Source: CADEFX01 sp050260355 (lineage in GTDB: Bacteria > Pseudomonadota > Alphaproteobacteria > Rhizobiales > Hyphomicrobiaceae). From it: DNA of 29,316 bases. Location of the stretch: contig JBLNBZ010000150.1 in assembly GCA_050260355.1 (NCBI GenBank), forward strand, positions 1 to 29,316, read 5' to 3'. Below the pieces are notes generated by a model that did no database searches, was not told the DNA's origin, and saw nothing but the letters and a program-made list of their open reading frames with translations. Numbering within the stretch: the first letter of the stretch is position 1; each line of letters begins with the position of its first letter. Shown in pieces: positions 1-6,894 of this stretch. The translations under genes were made by a program, and so were the position numbers.

Positions 1-126
1 ACGGAGCTCACCGTCGATCTTCGGCTCTCCGCAGTGAGTGAGCGCATGGCGGAGCTGGTCGACAATGCCTTGCGCCGCATCGTGGGCGTGAGCCAGGTGA
101 TCGCGGTCGTCGAGCAGAGGCCCTGA
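1..126 (+). CDS. C-terminal fragment of an unidentified protein
   Basis: An open frame enters from the left edge and stops at TGA 124-126, leaving about 41 residues. The visible part reads as a strand, a helix and a strand, and ends with a Gly-Val-x-x-Val pattern (GVSQVIAVVE). That is typical of small ferredoxin-like domains such as ACT domains or the C-terminal domain of MgtC-type proteins. This is only a fold-level impression and the gene cannot be identified from the fragment. It is on the same strand as the metallopeptidase gene that begins 85 bases further on. Confidence 0.5.
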   Translation, partial: TELTVDLRLSAVSERMAELVDNALRRIVGVSQVIAVVEQRP

Positions 127-211
127 ACCGGTCTTGGCCGCCGCGTCTGGTCACGGCGTGAGCAAATGCTTATCAGTGCTCCTGACGATCCGGGTACACG
201 GCTGCGAGGTC

Positions 212-616
212 ATGGACTGGCAGCAAGTCAAAGCACCGAGCCTTGCCGAGTTCGAGCAGCTCGCAATGGATGCGTGGGAGCGGCTGCCCGCCGAGTTCCG
301 CGCTATGTGTCAGAACGTCATCGTGCGGGTCGACGACTTTGCGCGGGACGAGGTGCTCGACGATCTCGGCATCGAGAGCCCCTTCGACCTCATGGGGCTT
401 TACCAAGGCGTCAGTCTAGACCGCAAGAGCACAGCCGACGTGCCACGGGAGCCGGACATGGTGTTTCTGTACCGCCGGGCGATTCTGGACTATTGGGCCG
501 AGGGCACGGAAACCCTCGGCCACCTCGTGACCCATGTCCTGGTGCATGAGATCGGGCACCACTTCGGCCTTTCCGATGACGACATGGAGAAGATCGAGAC
601 GGAGGCCGACGTCTGA
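212..616 (+). CDS. Small zincin-like metallopeptidase family protein
   Basis: A 134-residue protein resembling the bacterial zincin-like family PF06262 (DUF1025). The zinc motif HEIGH is at residues 112-116 and is followed by HFGLSD, giving the HExGHxxGxxD arrangement of metzincin-type sites. The N-terminal half (FEQLAMDAWERLP, then QNVIVRV) matches the usual layout of this family. No signal peptide is visible, so it is probably cytoplasmic; substrates of the family are unknown. The ATG at 212 is preferred over a TTG at 134, because the protein then starts where family members start and GAGG lies just upstream. The next gene also encodes an HExxH-type protein, but that one is secreted. Confidence 0.8.
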   Translation: MDWQQVKAPSLAEFEQLAMDAWERLPAEFRAMCQNVIVRVDDFARDEVLDDLGIESPFDLMGLYQGVSLDRKSTADVPREPDMVFLYRRAILDYWAEGTETLGHLVTHVLVHEIGHHFGLSDDDMEKIETEADV

Positions 617-769
617 TCTGTGACCGGGGAGACGCGCTGCCAGAGAAACCGCCCACAGCTTGCATCATGGCACATTGAACCTGCTGCGGCGCTGGGTGAT
701 GGTGCATTGCAGTGGGAAACCCTCTATCAACGACCTCCAGACGTGAGACGCGACCTCCGGCGCCGGCAT

Positions 770-1270
770 ATGCTCTTAAAATTTCTAATCTTTCTGGTAG
801 GAGCCTTGGTCTTTGCCGTGCAAACCGCGGTGGCCGGCCCGACGCCTGAGGAGTACGTCGCGCACGTCGGCGGAGAGGCCAAGATCGTCGGCGCGGGCGA
901 GTTGAAGCTCGACGGGCGCAAGATGACCTGCGGACAGCGCCCGACGGTGCTCGACGGTCAGCTCGACGACTACGGTGCGGCCTATCCTGGCTTCGTGATC
1001 CTCAACCCGAAGCTCGTCTCGAAGGTGCCGACGGTCGTGAAGCTGTGGATCTTTTCGCATGAGTGCGGCCACCAGTTCCGCGGACCGGATGAGGAGACCG
1101 CGGACTGCTTTGCGGTGCAGCGCGGGCGGCGACAGGGCTGGCTCACCGCCGATGGGGTCGAGGACATCTGCCGCTTCATCAGCCCGGCCAAAGGCGACAG
1201 CATGCATTTCTCCGGCTCGCACCGGTGCGAGATGATGCGCAAGTGCTTCGCCGACCCCTCGATCCGTTAG
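770..1270 (+). CDS. Secreted protein with HExxH-type zinc motif
   Basis: A 166-residue protein. Residues 1-22 form a Sec signal peptide: a Leu/Phe/Val-rich core ending in AVA before GPTPEE. The mature part has HECGH at 97-101 followed by DEETADCFA at 107-115. A His-Glu-x-x-His helix followed by an acidic D-E-E-x-x-D stretch is a typical zinc metallopeptidase layout, so a periplasmic protease is a reasonable inference. It has five cysteines after the signal, probably disulphide-bonded. I do not recognise a named family. The ATG at 770 was chosen because it starts exactly at the signal peptide; the longer in-frame upstream part looks non-coding. It is separated from the preceding gene by about 150 bases. 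Confidence 0.75.
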   Translation: MLLKFLIFLVGALVFAVQTAVAGPTPEEYVAHVGGEAKIVGAGELKLDGRKMTCGQRPTVLDGQLDDYGAAYPGFVILNPKLVSKVPTVVKLWIFSHECGHQFRGPDEETADCFAVQRGRRQGWLTADGVEDICRFISPAKGDSMHFSGSHRCEMMRKCFADPSIR

Positions 1271-1356
1271 CTTTACTCGAGGCTTTTGCGGTCCCGAGTT
1301 CTCCCCGCTGTCCGGCGCTGAATTAGCGTGCTCCCACACGTACCTCGGGAGCCCGC

Positions 1357-1794
1357 ATGGGCCTGCGCCTCGTCGACTACACCCTAAAATTGCTGGGGCT
1401 TTCCCAAGCCATGCGCAAGTGGCACGGGCTGCTGTCGGCCCTCGATGAAGCCCAGCGGGAGAAGGTCGCCCGCTTCGCTGAGCAGGTCGCGGGGACGCTT
1501 GCTCGCGCCGCCGAAGCCTTCGAAAGAATCGAGCGAGATCCGGGCGACAAGGCGGCCAGGCGCAGCGCGATCCGCGAGCTGGGCCGGCTCTCCGGCTATG
1601 TCGAGAGCATCGTGAGCGTGCTCAGGGGCCGCATCGACGGGCGGCGCCTGCACGGCATCAAGCGGCGCCTGGCAGGACTGGCGGCCGACGGATTGATGGC
1701 CGAGGCGGTGCGCAACGCCGATGCGGCTCGCATCGAGCGGCTCGTCGCATCGGAGGGTTATTTCCGGGCGCTCGCCGACGCCCTGCGGGCGTGA
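1357..1794 (+). CDS. Helical hypothetical protein
   Basis: A 145-residue, Ala/Arg/Glu-rich protein predicted to be almost entirely helical. It has an amphipathic N-terminus (MGLRLVDYTLKLLGL) and long charged helices that could form a coiled-coil or helical bundle. No signal peptide, membrane segment or catalytic motif is visible, and I do not recognise the family. The start ATG at 1357 has GGGAG six bases upstream. It converges with the methyltransferase gene on the other strand, the two stops lying only a few bases apart. Codon use resembles the neighbours. Confidence 0.7.
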   Translation: MGLRLVDYTLKLLGLSQAMRKWHGLLSALDEAQREKVARFAEQVAGTLARAAEAFERIERDPGDKAARRSAIRELGRLSGYVESIVSVLRGRIDGRRLHGIKRRLAGLAADGLMAEAVRNADAARIERLVASEGYFRALADALRA

Positions 1795-1797
1795 AGC

Positions 1798-2709
1798 TCA
1801 GGCGGCGGCTGCACTAGCGCCGCGCACGCGCCCTGTCTCCCAGCCGATCAGGGCTCGCTTGCGCGTCAGTCCCCAATGATAGCCGCCGAGATTGCCGTCG
1901 CCGCGCAGCACGCGATGGCACGGCACCACGAACGATATGGGATTGCGGCCGACCGCCGAGCCGACCGCACGCGAGGCTGTGGGCTGCCCCAGGTGGCGCG
2001 CGATGTCCGCGTAGCTCACGGCGCAACCCATCGGGATCTTCATCAGCGTCTCCCACACGCGCACCTCGAAGTCGGTGCCGATGAGCACGAGCCTGACGGG
2101 CTGCTCTGGGCGCCACTCGCGCGGATTGAAAATGCGGCGCATGTGCGGCTCGGTCTGCGCGGGATTCTCCTCGTAGCGGGCTCGCGGCCAGCGCGCCATC
2201 ATGTCGGCAAGCGCCTCCCCGCGGGTCTGCCCCTCGTCCTCGTTGATGAAGGCGAGCCCGGCCACGCCGCGCTCTGTCACAAGCAGGAGGGCCTCGCCGA
2301 AGGGTGAGTCGTGGAAGCCGTACGCGATCTGCAGTCCCGCTCCCCGGCGCTTGAAGTCGCCCGGAGTCATGGCCTCGTGGGCGACGAACAGGTCGTGCAG
2401 GCGGCTGCCTCCCGACAGGCCCACCTCGTGTGCTGCATCGAGGACGCTCGCGGAGCCGCTGAGCAGGCCGCGTGCGTGATCCACGGTGATGGCCTGCACG
2501 AACTCCTTCGGACTGAGGCCGCACCAGCGCTTGAACAGCTTCTGACAGTGGGCAGGGCTCAAGCCCAGATGGTCGGCCAGTCGCTCGAGGCTCGGCTGCT
2601 CCTCCCACGTGCGCGACAGAAAGGCGATCGCACGACGGATATGGTCATAGTCCCGAGAGGCGCATCGGGGCGGGGGCGCGCTCAACGCAGCTGTCGTTTG
2701 GTCAAGCAT
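1798..2709 (-). CDS. Ada-like fusion: AraC HTH plus methylated-DNA-protein cysteine methyltransferase
   Basis: A 303-residue protein. An AraC-type helix-turn-helix domain lies at about residues 25-110 (LERLADHLGLSPAHCQKLFKRW). An O6-alkylguanine-DNA alkyltransferase domain follows, with the acceptor-Cys motif PCHRV at about 263-267 and then the downstream GGYHWGLTRK segment. The alkyltransferase removes alkyl groups from O6-guanine in a suicide reaction. E. coli Ada has an additional N-terminal Cys4-zinc domain that senses methylphosphotriesters. That domain is absent here, so a methyl-switch activator role is uncertain. The ATG at 2709 lies in the palindrome AAGCATGCTT, and a 9-bp inverted repeat stands just upstream. 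It is on the same strand as the DUF2244 gene, 85 bases downstream of its stop. Confidence 0.9.
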   Translation of the reverse strand: MLDQTTAALSAPPPRCASRDYDHIRRAIAFLSRTWEEQPSLERLADHLGLSPAHCQKLFKRWCGLSPKEFVQAITVDHARGLLSGSASVLDAAHEVGLSGGSRLHDLFVAHEAMTPGDFKRRGAGLQIAYGFHDSPFGEALLLVTERGVAGLAFINEDEGQTRGEALADMMARWPRARYEENPAQTEPHMRRIFNPREWRPEQPVRLVLIGTDFEVRVWETLMKIPMGCAVSYADIARHLGQPTASRAVGSAVGRNPISFVVPCHRVLRGDGNLGGYHWGLTRKRALIGWETGRVRGASAAAA

Positions 2710-2719
2710 GCTTTGGTCT

Positions 2720-2747
2720 CTGTCCGATCCCGAAGTGCATCGGACAG
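2720..2747. promoter_or_regulatory. Perfect 9-bp inverted repeat upstream of the Ada-like gene
   Basis: CTGTCCGAT (2720-2728) and ATCGGACAG (2739-2747) form an exact inverted repeat around a 10-base centre. It lies 11 bases before the start codon of the Ada-like gene and downstream of DUF2244. No T-run follows on either strand, so a regulator-binding site is more likely than a terminator. Autoregulation by the AraC domain is possible but unproven. Confidence 0.45.
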
Positions 2748-2794
2748 TTAAACCGGGCTTGCCGCCCTGACGACCCGATTCTTGGCATTGTCCT

Positions 2795-3295
2795 CTAGAT
2801 CCGCACGCCGCCCCTGGTGTCGACCAGGGCGCCGGTCAGCGCCTCGGCAAGGTCCTGGCGCTCCTGGTCCGTCAGAAAGCGGCCGAAGGAGAGCTCCTGG
2901 CCGTGCAGGCGCAATCGCAGGTCGGTGCGCCCGTTGCGAGCCTTTTCGAGGCGCACCTGGACCCAGTAGGGATTGAACGTGAAGCGCTCCTCCCGCCCCG
3001 AGGGGTGTACCCGCAGCACCGTCAGCAACGAGCGGTTGAGATCCACGCGTTCGTAGATGCGCCCGTCGCGATAGCTGAGCCTGAACGCGATATAGACGAG
3101 GAGCACGTCGAGCCCGAAAAATCCGAGCACCGGCCACGCCCCCATCATGTAAAAGACGAGTCCGGTCGTGAAGCTGACGAAGCACAGCACGCCCATGAGA
3201 ACGAGAAAGCCGGTCCTCCCCAGCGAGCGGTGCGGCATCAGTACGGCACTGAACGCGTTCGGGTCTTGCGATTCGACCCCCTTCTCGTTCATCAC
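2795..3295 (-). CDS. DUF2244 domain membrane protein
   Basis: A 166-residue inner-membrane protein of the DUF2244 family. The N-terminus (PHRSLGRTGFLVLMG) leads into two closely spaced membrane helices at roughly residues 28-50 and 54-72. A soluble C-terminal domain follows, with the family-like WVQVRLEK segment and the ending FLTDQERQDLAEAL. Its function is unknown; in alphaproteobacteria the family is often found near nth or cytochrome oxidase genes. The start at 3295 (or the adjacent ATG at 3292) is divergent from nth across a 47-bp gap that contains a parS-like site. Confidence 0.88.
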   Translation of the reverse strand: MMNEKGVESQDPNAFSAVLMPHRSLGRTGFLVLMGVLCFVSFTTGLVFYMMGAWPVLGFFGLDVLLVYIAFRLSYRDGRIYERVDLNRSLLTVLRVHPSGREERFTFNPYWVQVRLEKARNGRTDLRLRLHGQELSFGRFLTDQERQDLAEALTGALVDTRGGVRI

Positions 3296-3310
3296 AAGCG
3301 TGCTCGCAAT

Positions 3311-3326
3311 TGTTTCACGTGCAACA
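3311..3326. promoter_or_regulatory. parS: Putative parS centromere site (ParB binding)
   Basis: The sequence TGTTTCACGTGCAACA reads TGTTGCACGTGAAACA on the other strand. This matches the published bacterial parS consensus TGTTNCACGTGAAACA at every fixed position. It is a 16-bp near-palindrome with one asymmetric base pair, in the 47-bp divergent gap between DUF2244 and nth. Other CACGTG sequences in the window lack the flanking TGTT/AACA arms. ParB loads at such sites to organise and segregate the origin region. The neighbouring his-hsl cluster is origin-proximal in several Rhizobiales, which fits. Confidence 0.75.
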
Positions 3327-3342
3327 CCAACTTAGCCCAGAT

Positions 3343-4056
3343 ATGAGCGTTCCCGCCAATCCTGCCGGCAAGCCGGCCAAGCCCGCTGGCAGGAGCCGGG
3401 TCCGCCGCCCCTCCCGGCTGCCCGCGGCAACGGTAGAGGAGATTTTCCGAAGATTTCATGCGGCAAACCCGCATCCGGAGGGAGAGCTCGAGCATCTCAA
3501 TCCCTACACGCTGCTCGTTGCGGTTGTGCTCTCGGCCCAGGCGACCGACGCTGGCGTGAACAGGGCAACGAGGCCCTTGTTCAAGATCGCCGACACGCCT
3601 GAGAAGATGGCGGCGCTGGGCGAGGAACGGCTGCGCGAGTATATCAAGACCATCGGCCTCTATCGCAACAAGGCCAAGAACGTCATCGCCCTTTCCGAGC
3701 AGCTCATCCGCGATCACAACGGCATCGTGCCGCACGACCGCGAGGCGCTCGAGAAGCTCCCCGGCGTCGGCCGCAAGACCGCCAACGTGGTGCTGAACAT
3801 CGCGTTCGGCGAGCCCACGATTGCCGTCGATACGCACCTGTTCCGGGTTGCCAACCGGCTCAAGCTCGCGCCAGGCAAGACGCCGCTCGAGGTCGAGATG
3901 GGGCTGCTGAAGGTCGTGCCAGCGAAGTACCGGCGGCACGCGCACCACTGGCTCATCCTGCATGGCCGCTACATCTGTCAGGCCAGAAAGCCCAGGTGCG
4001 GCGAATGCCTGATTGCGGACCTGTGCACCTCGACGGACAAGATTCTCGCGGCATGA
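3343..4056 (+). CDS. nth: Endonuclease III (base-excision DNA glycosylase/AP lyase)
   Basis: A 237-residue bifunctional glycosylase that removes oxidised pyrimidines and nicks abasic sites. The helix-hairpin-helix LPGVGRKTANVV is at about 139-150, with catalytic Lys145, and the catalytic Asp is Asp163 in AVDTHLF. The C-terminal [4Fe-4S] loop has the C-x6-C-x2-C-x5-C spacing (CQARKPRCGEC, then C). The N-terminus carries a basic Pro/Arg-rich extension of about 25 residues compared with E. coli Nth. The ATG at 3343 is preferred over a TTG at 3310, which would translate straight through the parS-like site. The stop overlaps the next start as ATGA, so the two genes are probably co-translated. Confidence 0.96.
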   Translation: MSVPANPAGKPAKPAGRSRVRRPSRLPAATVEEIFRRFHAANPHPEGELEHLNPYTLLVAVVLSAQATDAGVNRATRPLFKIADTPEKMAALGEERLREYIKTIGLYRNKAKNVIALSEQLIRDHNGIVPHDREALEKLPGVGRKTANVVLNIAFGEPTIAVDTHLFRVANRLKLAPGKTPLEVEMGLLKVVPAKYRRHAHHWLILHGRYICQARKPRCGECLIADLCTSTDKILAA

Positions 4057-5111
4057 GGCAGCCTGCGCCATCCCGACCGGCCGCGCGCCCTCCACGATCG
4101 GCGCCGAGGCCTGCGGGCGCGGCCACTATGATGATCGGCGCGCTCGAGAAGCTCGAGCCGGGGCCTGCGCCGCTCGTCGTCGATGAGCCGAGCGGTAGCC
4201 TCGCCGCGGCGCTTGCGGCGGCCGGCACCGTACCGCGAACCTGGTTGCGCCACGCACATGGGATGCTCAGCGCCATGCCATGGCCGCCCGCCGGCCCCTT
4301 CACCTCCGCCTTGGTCCGCCTGCCCAAGTCGAAGGATGCGCTTAGCTTCGCGCTCAGCGCCGCGGCATCGACATTGCCGGCTGGGGCATCGCTCGTCCTG
4401 TTCGGCGCCAACGACGAGGGCATTCGCTCGGCCGCCTCGCGCCTGGCGCCCTTCGTCGATGACGTGGCGACCGTCGACACGCGCCGCCATTGTCGCGTGC
4501 TGGCGGGGCCTCGAAGCTCGCATATCGACAACTTGAAGGCCAGCCTGGCTGATTGGCGCAAGCTTACGACAATCGCCGTCGCCGGCGCGGAGCGCACGTG
4601 GATCACCTATCCCGGCCTGTTCGCCGATGGCGGTCTCGATGAAGGGACTGCGCTGCTGCTGGCGCATCTGCCAGTGCTGTCGGAAAGGGCGCGGGTGCTC
4701 GATTTCGGCTGCGGAACGGGCATCATCGGTGCCGCCGTTCTGGCGCGGACGCCGCGGGTCTCGCTCGATCTTCTCGATGCCGACGCGCTCGCCATCGAGG
4801 CCGCGCGCGAGAACGTGCCCAAAGCGCGTCTCCTGCTCGGAGACAGCCTTACCGCTACCGGAAGCGCGCGCTACGACGCAATCCTCTCAAACCCTCCGCT
4901 GCATGTCGGGGTCGAAGAGAGCCACGCCACGCTGTGCAGCCTCATTGCCGATGCCCCGCGCCGTCTCCGGCCGAACGGCGTTCTCCTGATCGTCGTGCAG
5001 CGGCGCGTCAAAGCGGCGGAGCTGATGCAGGCTGCGTTCGGGAATGTTGCTGTCGCCGCGGAGACTCCGCGTTTCCGTGTCCTGCTGTCGCGCGCCGCCG
5101 GGCCGGCCTGA
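4053..5111 (+). CDS. RsmC-like class I SAM-dependent methyltransferase
   Basis: A 352-residue protein with a degenerate N-terminal methyltransferase-like half and a C-terminal catalytic half. The catalytic half carries the SAM-binding motif LDFGCGTGIIGA and the N6/N2 methyltransferase motif NPPLH. This two-domain layout, with TYPGLFADGGLDEGT before the SAM site, is that of RsmC/RlmG-type rRNA guanine-N2 methyltransferases. 16S rRNA is therefore the likely substrate; the exact base is not determinable here. The ATG at 4053 overlaps the nth stop (ATGA), implying translational coupling. An ATG at 4128 would remove a Pro/Arg-rich N-terminus and remains possible. Confidence 0.82.
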   Translation: MRQPAPSRPAARPPRSAPRPAGAATMMIGALEKLEPGPAPLVVDEPSGSLAAALAAAGTVPRTWLRHAHGMLSAMPWPPAGPFTSALVRLPKSKDALSFALSAAASTLPAGASLVLFGANDEGIRSAASRLAPFVDDVATVDTRRHCRVLAGPRSSHIDNLKASLADWRKLTTIAVAGAERTWITYPGLFADGGLDEGTALLLAHLPVLSERARVLDFGCGTGIIGAAVLARTPRVSLDLLDADALAIEAARENVPKARLLLGDSLTATGSARYDAILSNPPLHVGVEESHATLCSLIADAPRRLRPNGVLLIVVQRRVKAAELMQAAFGNVAVAAETPRFRVLLSRAAGPA

Positions 5112-5198
5112 GGCCAGCCGCTGATGCCGCATCGATGGGCTGCGCTGTGCCGGCCACAGTCACGCAAGCCTCCGGCGACGAAGCCAGGAACGGATCGC

Positions 5199-6014
5199 AT
5201 GAATCGCGTCAAAATCCGGCTCACCGAGGAGAAGGCGACGCTCCTGATCACGCTCTATGCCAAGGCGTTAAATTACCGCTCGCAGGCCTCGGTTCTCAAC
5301 GACAGGCTCGCGGACGAGGTCGTCAACCGCATCGACTACGACTTCGATGCGTTCCGCCTCGGCAACGATCAGGCGGTCGGAATCGCGCTGCGCGCCAGGA
5401 TGCTCGACGACTGGGTGAGGGCATTCCTTACCGCGCATCCGGCGTCGACGGTGCTCAATCTTGCGTGCGGCCTCGATAGCCGGGTCTATCGCGTCGCTCC
5501 GGCTCCCAACGTGCCGTGGTTCGATGTCGACTATCCCGAGGTGATCCAGTTGCGCCGGGAGCTGCTTCCGGCGCGGGAGGGCTGCCGCCTCATCGGCGCC
5601 TCGGTGACCGAGCCGCACTGGCTCGACGACCTTCCCACCGACCGCCCTGCAATCGTCGTTGCCGAGGGGCTGTCGCCGTATCTCACCGAGAGCGACGGAG
5701 TGGAGCTCCTGCGACGGCTCACCCGCCGGCTCCCCGGCGGCGAGATCATTCTCGATGTCTACAATTCCCTCGGCCTGCGGCTCATCCAATCGAGCTCTCT
5801 CGTCAAGACGACGGGCGCGAAGCTGCACTGGGCCATCGAGGATCCGAAGGACCTGGAGGGGCTGGTTCCAGGTCTGCGCCTCGACGCGGTGGCCTCCACG
5901 TACGACGCCTCGCAGGCCGCGAGATACTCGTGGACCATGCGCGTGCTGCTCGTGCTCTGGAACCTTCTCCCGCCCCTGCGCCGTCTCGGGCAACTCGTAC
6001 GCTACCGCTTCTGA
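5199..6014 (+). CDS. Leucine-carboxymethyltransferase-like SAM methyltransferase
   Basis: A 271-residue protein of the LCM/PPM1-like superfamily (PF04072). Motif I is NLACGLDSRVYR, followed by WFDVDYPEV (acidic residue binding the SAM ribose) and VVAEGLSPYL, the usual post-motif strand. Bacterial members are O-methyltransferases acting on small molecules or polyketides; no substrate can be assigned. The ATG at 5199 has AGGA about ten bases upstream. The C-terminus contains a hydrophobic stretch (VLLVLWNLLPPL). It lies 87 bases after the RsmC-like gene on the same strand and converges with hisF, the stops being 9 bases apart. Confidence 0.85.
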   Translation: MNRVKIRLTEEKATLLITLYAKALNYRSQASVLNDRLADEVVNRIDYDFDAFRLGNDQAVGIALRARMLDDWVRAFLTAHPASTVLNLACGLDSRVYRVAPAPNVPWFDVDYPEVIQLRRELLPAREGCRLIGASVTEPHWLDDLPTDRPAIVVAEGLSPYLTESDGVELLRRLTRRLPGGEIILDVYNSLGLRLIQSSSLVKTTGAKLHWAIEDPKDLEGLVPGLRLDAVASTYDASQAARYSWTMRVLLVLWNLLPPLRRLGQLVRYRF

Positions 6015-6023
6015 GCGAGCGGA

Positions 6024-6800
6024 TCAGCCATCCAGCCTGACCGGAATGCCGGCTGCCGCCATGTGCTGCTTGGCCTGGCCGATGGTGTAGGTCCCGAAGT
6101 GGAAGATGGAAGCGGCGAGCACAGCGCTTGCGTGCCCCTGCTTCACACCGTCGACCAGGTGCTCCAGCGTGCCGACGCCCCCCGACGCGATCACTGGCAC
6201 GGTCACCGCATCGGCAATGGCGCGCGTCAGCTCGAGGTCGAAGCCGGCCTTGGTACCGTCGCGGTCCATGGAGGTGAGCAGGATTTCACCGGCTCCGAGC
6301 GACACGACCTTGCGCGCGTAGTCGATGGCATCGAGACCGGTCGGATTGCGACCGCCGTGCGTGAAGATCTCCCAGCGGTTCGGCTCACCGGCCTTCGAGA
6401 CCTTTTTGGCGTCGATCGCAACCACGATGCACTGATCACCGAACTTCTCCGCGCCCTCGCGCACGAACTCGCGCCGATGTACCGCCGCCGTGTTGATCGA
6501 GACCTTGTCGGCGCCGGCCTTGAGCAGCTTGCGGATGTCCTCGACGGCTCTCACGCCCCCGCCGACCGTCAGCGGCATGAAGCAGCGCTCCGCCGTGCGC
6601 TCGACGATGTCGAAGATGGTGTCGCGGTTCTCGTGGCTGGCCGTGATGTCGAGAAAGCACAATTCGTCCGCGCCGGCGGCGTCATAGGCGGCGGCCGCTT
6701 CGACCGGGTCGCCCGCGTCGCGCAGGTCGACGAAGTTGACGCCCTTGACGACACGGCCGTCCTTGACGTCGAGACAGGGAATGATGCGCACCTTGAGCAT
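6024..6800 (-). CDS. hisF: Imidazole glycerol phosphate synthase, cyclase subunit HisF
   Basis: A 258-residue (beta-alpha)8 barrel. With HisH it converts PRFAR and ammonia into imidazole glycerol phosphate and AICAR. The catalytic aspartates are Asp11 (IPCLDVKDG) and Asp130 (VAIDAKK). The phosphate-binding loops VGGGVR and ASGGVG are present. The length is standard. The ATG at 6800 was chosen because the protein begins MLKVRIIP, as in family members. A terminator hairpin stands about 35 bases upstream, so hisF is not simply co-transcribed with the upstream enzyme gene. Its usual partner hisA lies about 1.4 kb away instead of adjacent. Confidence 0.97.
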   Translation of the reverse strand: MLKVRIIPCLDVKDGRVVKGVNFVDLRDAGDPVEAAAAYDAAGADELCFLDITASHENRDTIFDIVERTAERCFMPLTVGGGVRAVEDIRKLLKAGADKVSINTAAVHRREFVREGAEKFGDQCIVVAIDAKKVSKAGEPNRWEIFTHGGRNPTGLDAIDYARKVVSLGAGEILLTSMDRDGTKAGFDLELTRAIADAVTVPVIASGGVGTLEHLVDGVKQGHASAVLAASIFHFGTYTIGQAKQHMAAAGIPVRLDG

Positions 6801-6835
6801 GGCGCTACTTCTGCGACGAGTGTGCCGGAGCGCGC

Positions 6836-6867
6836 AACAAAAAATGGAAGGCCCGCGCGTGCGGGCC
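6836..6867 (-). terminator. Rho-independent terminator after the MBL-fold gene
   Basis: GGCCCGC (6850-6856) pairs with GCGGGCC (6861-6867) around a four-base loop. On the minus strand it is followed by TTCCATTTTTTG. It begins about 28 bases after the MBL-fold stop codon and sits just before hisF. Confidence 0.75.
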
Positions 6868-6894
6868 GTCCACAATCAACCTGGGCTGAAACTG

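Noticed and set aside
3310..3342. Upstream TTG start for nth
   Set aside because: It would add residues encoded by the parS-like site and has no ribosome-binding site; ATG 3343 fits better.
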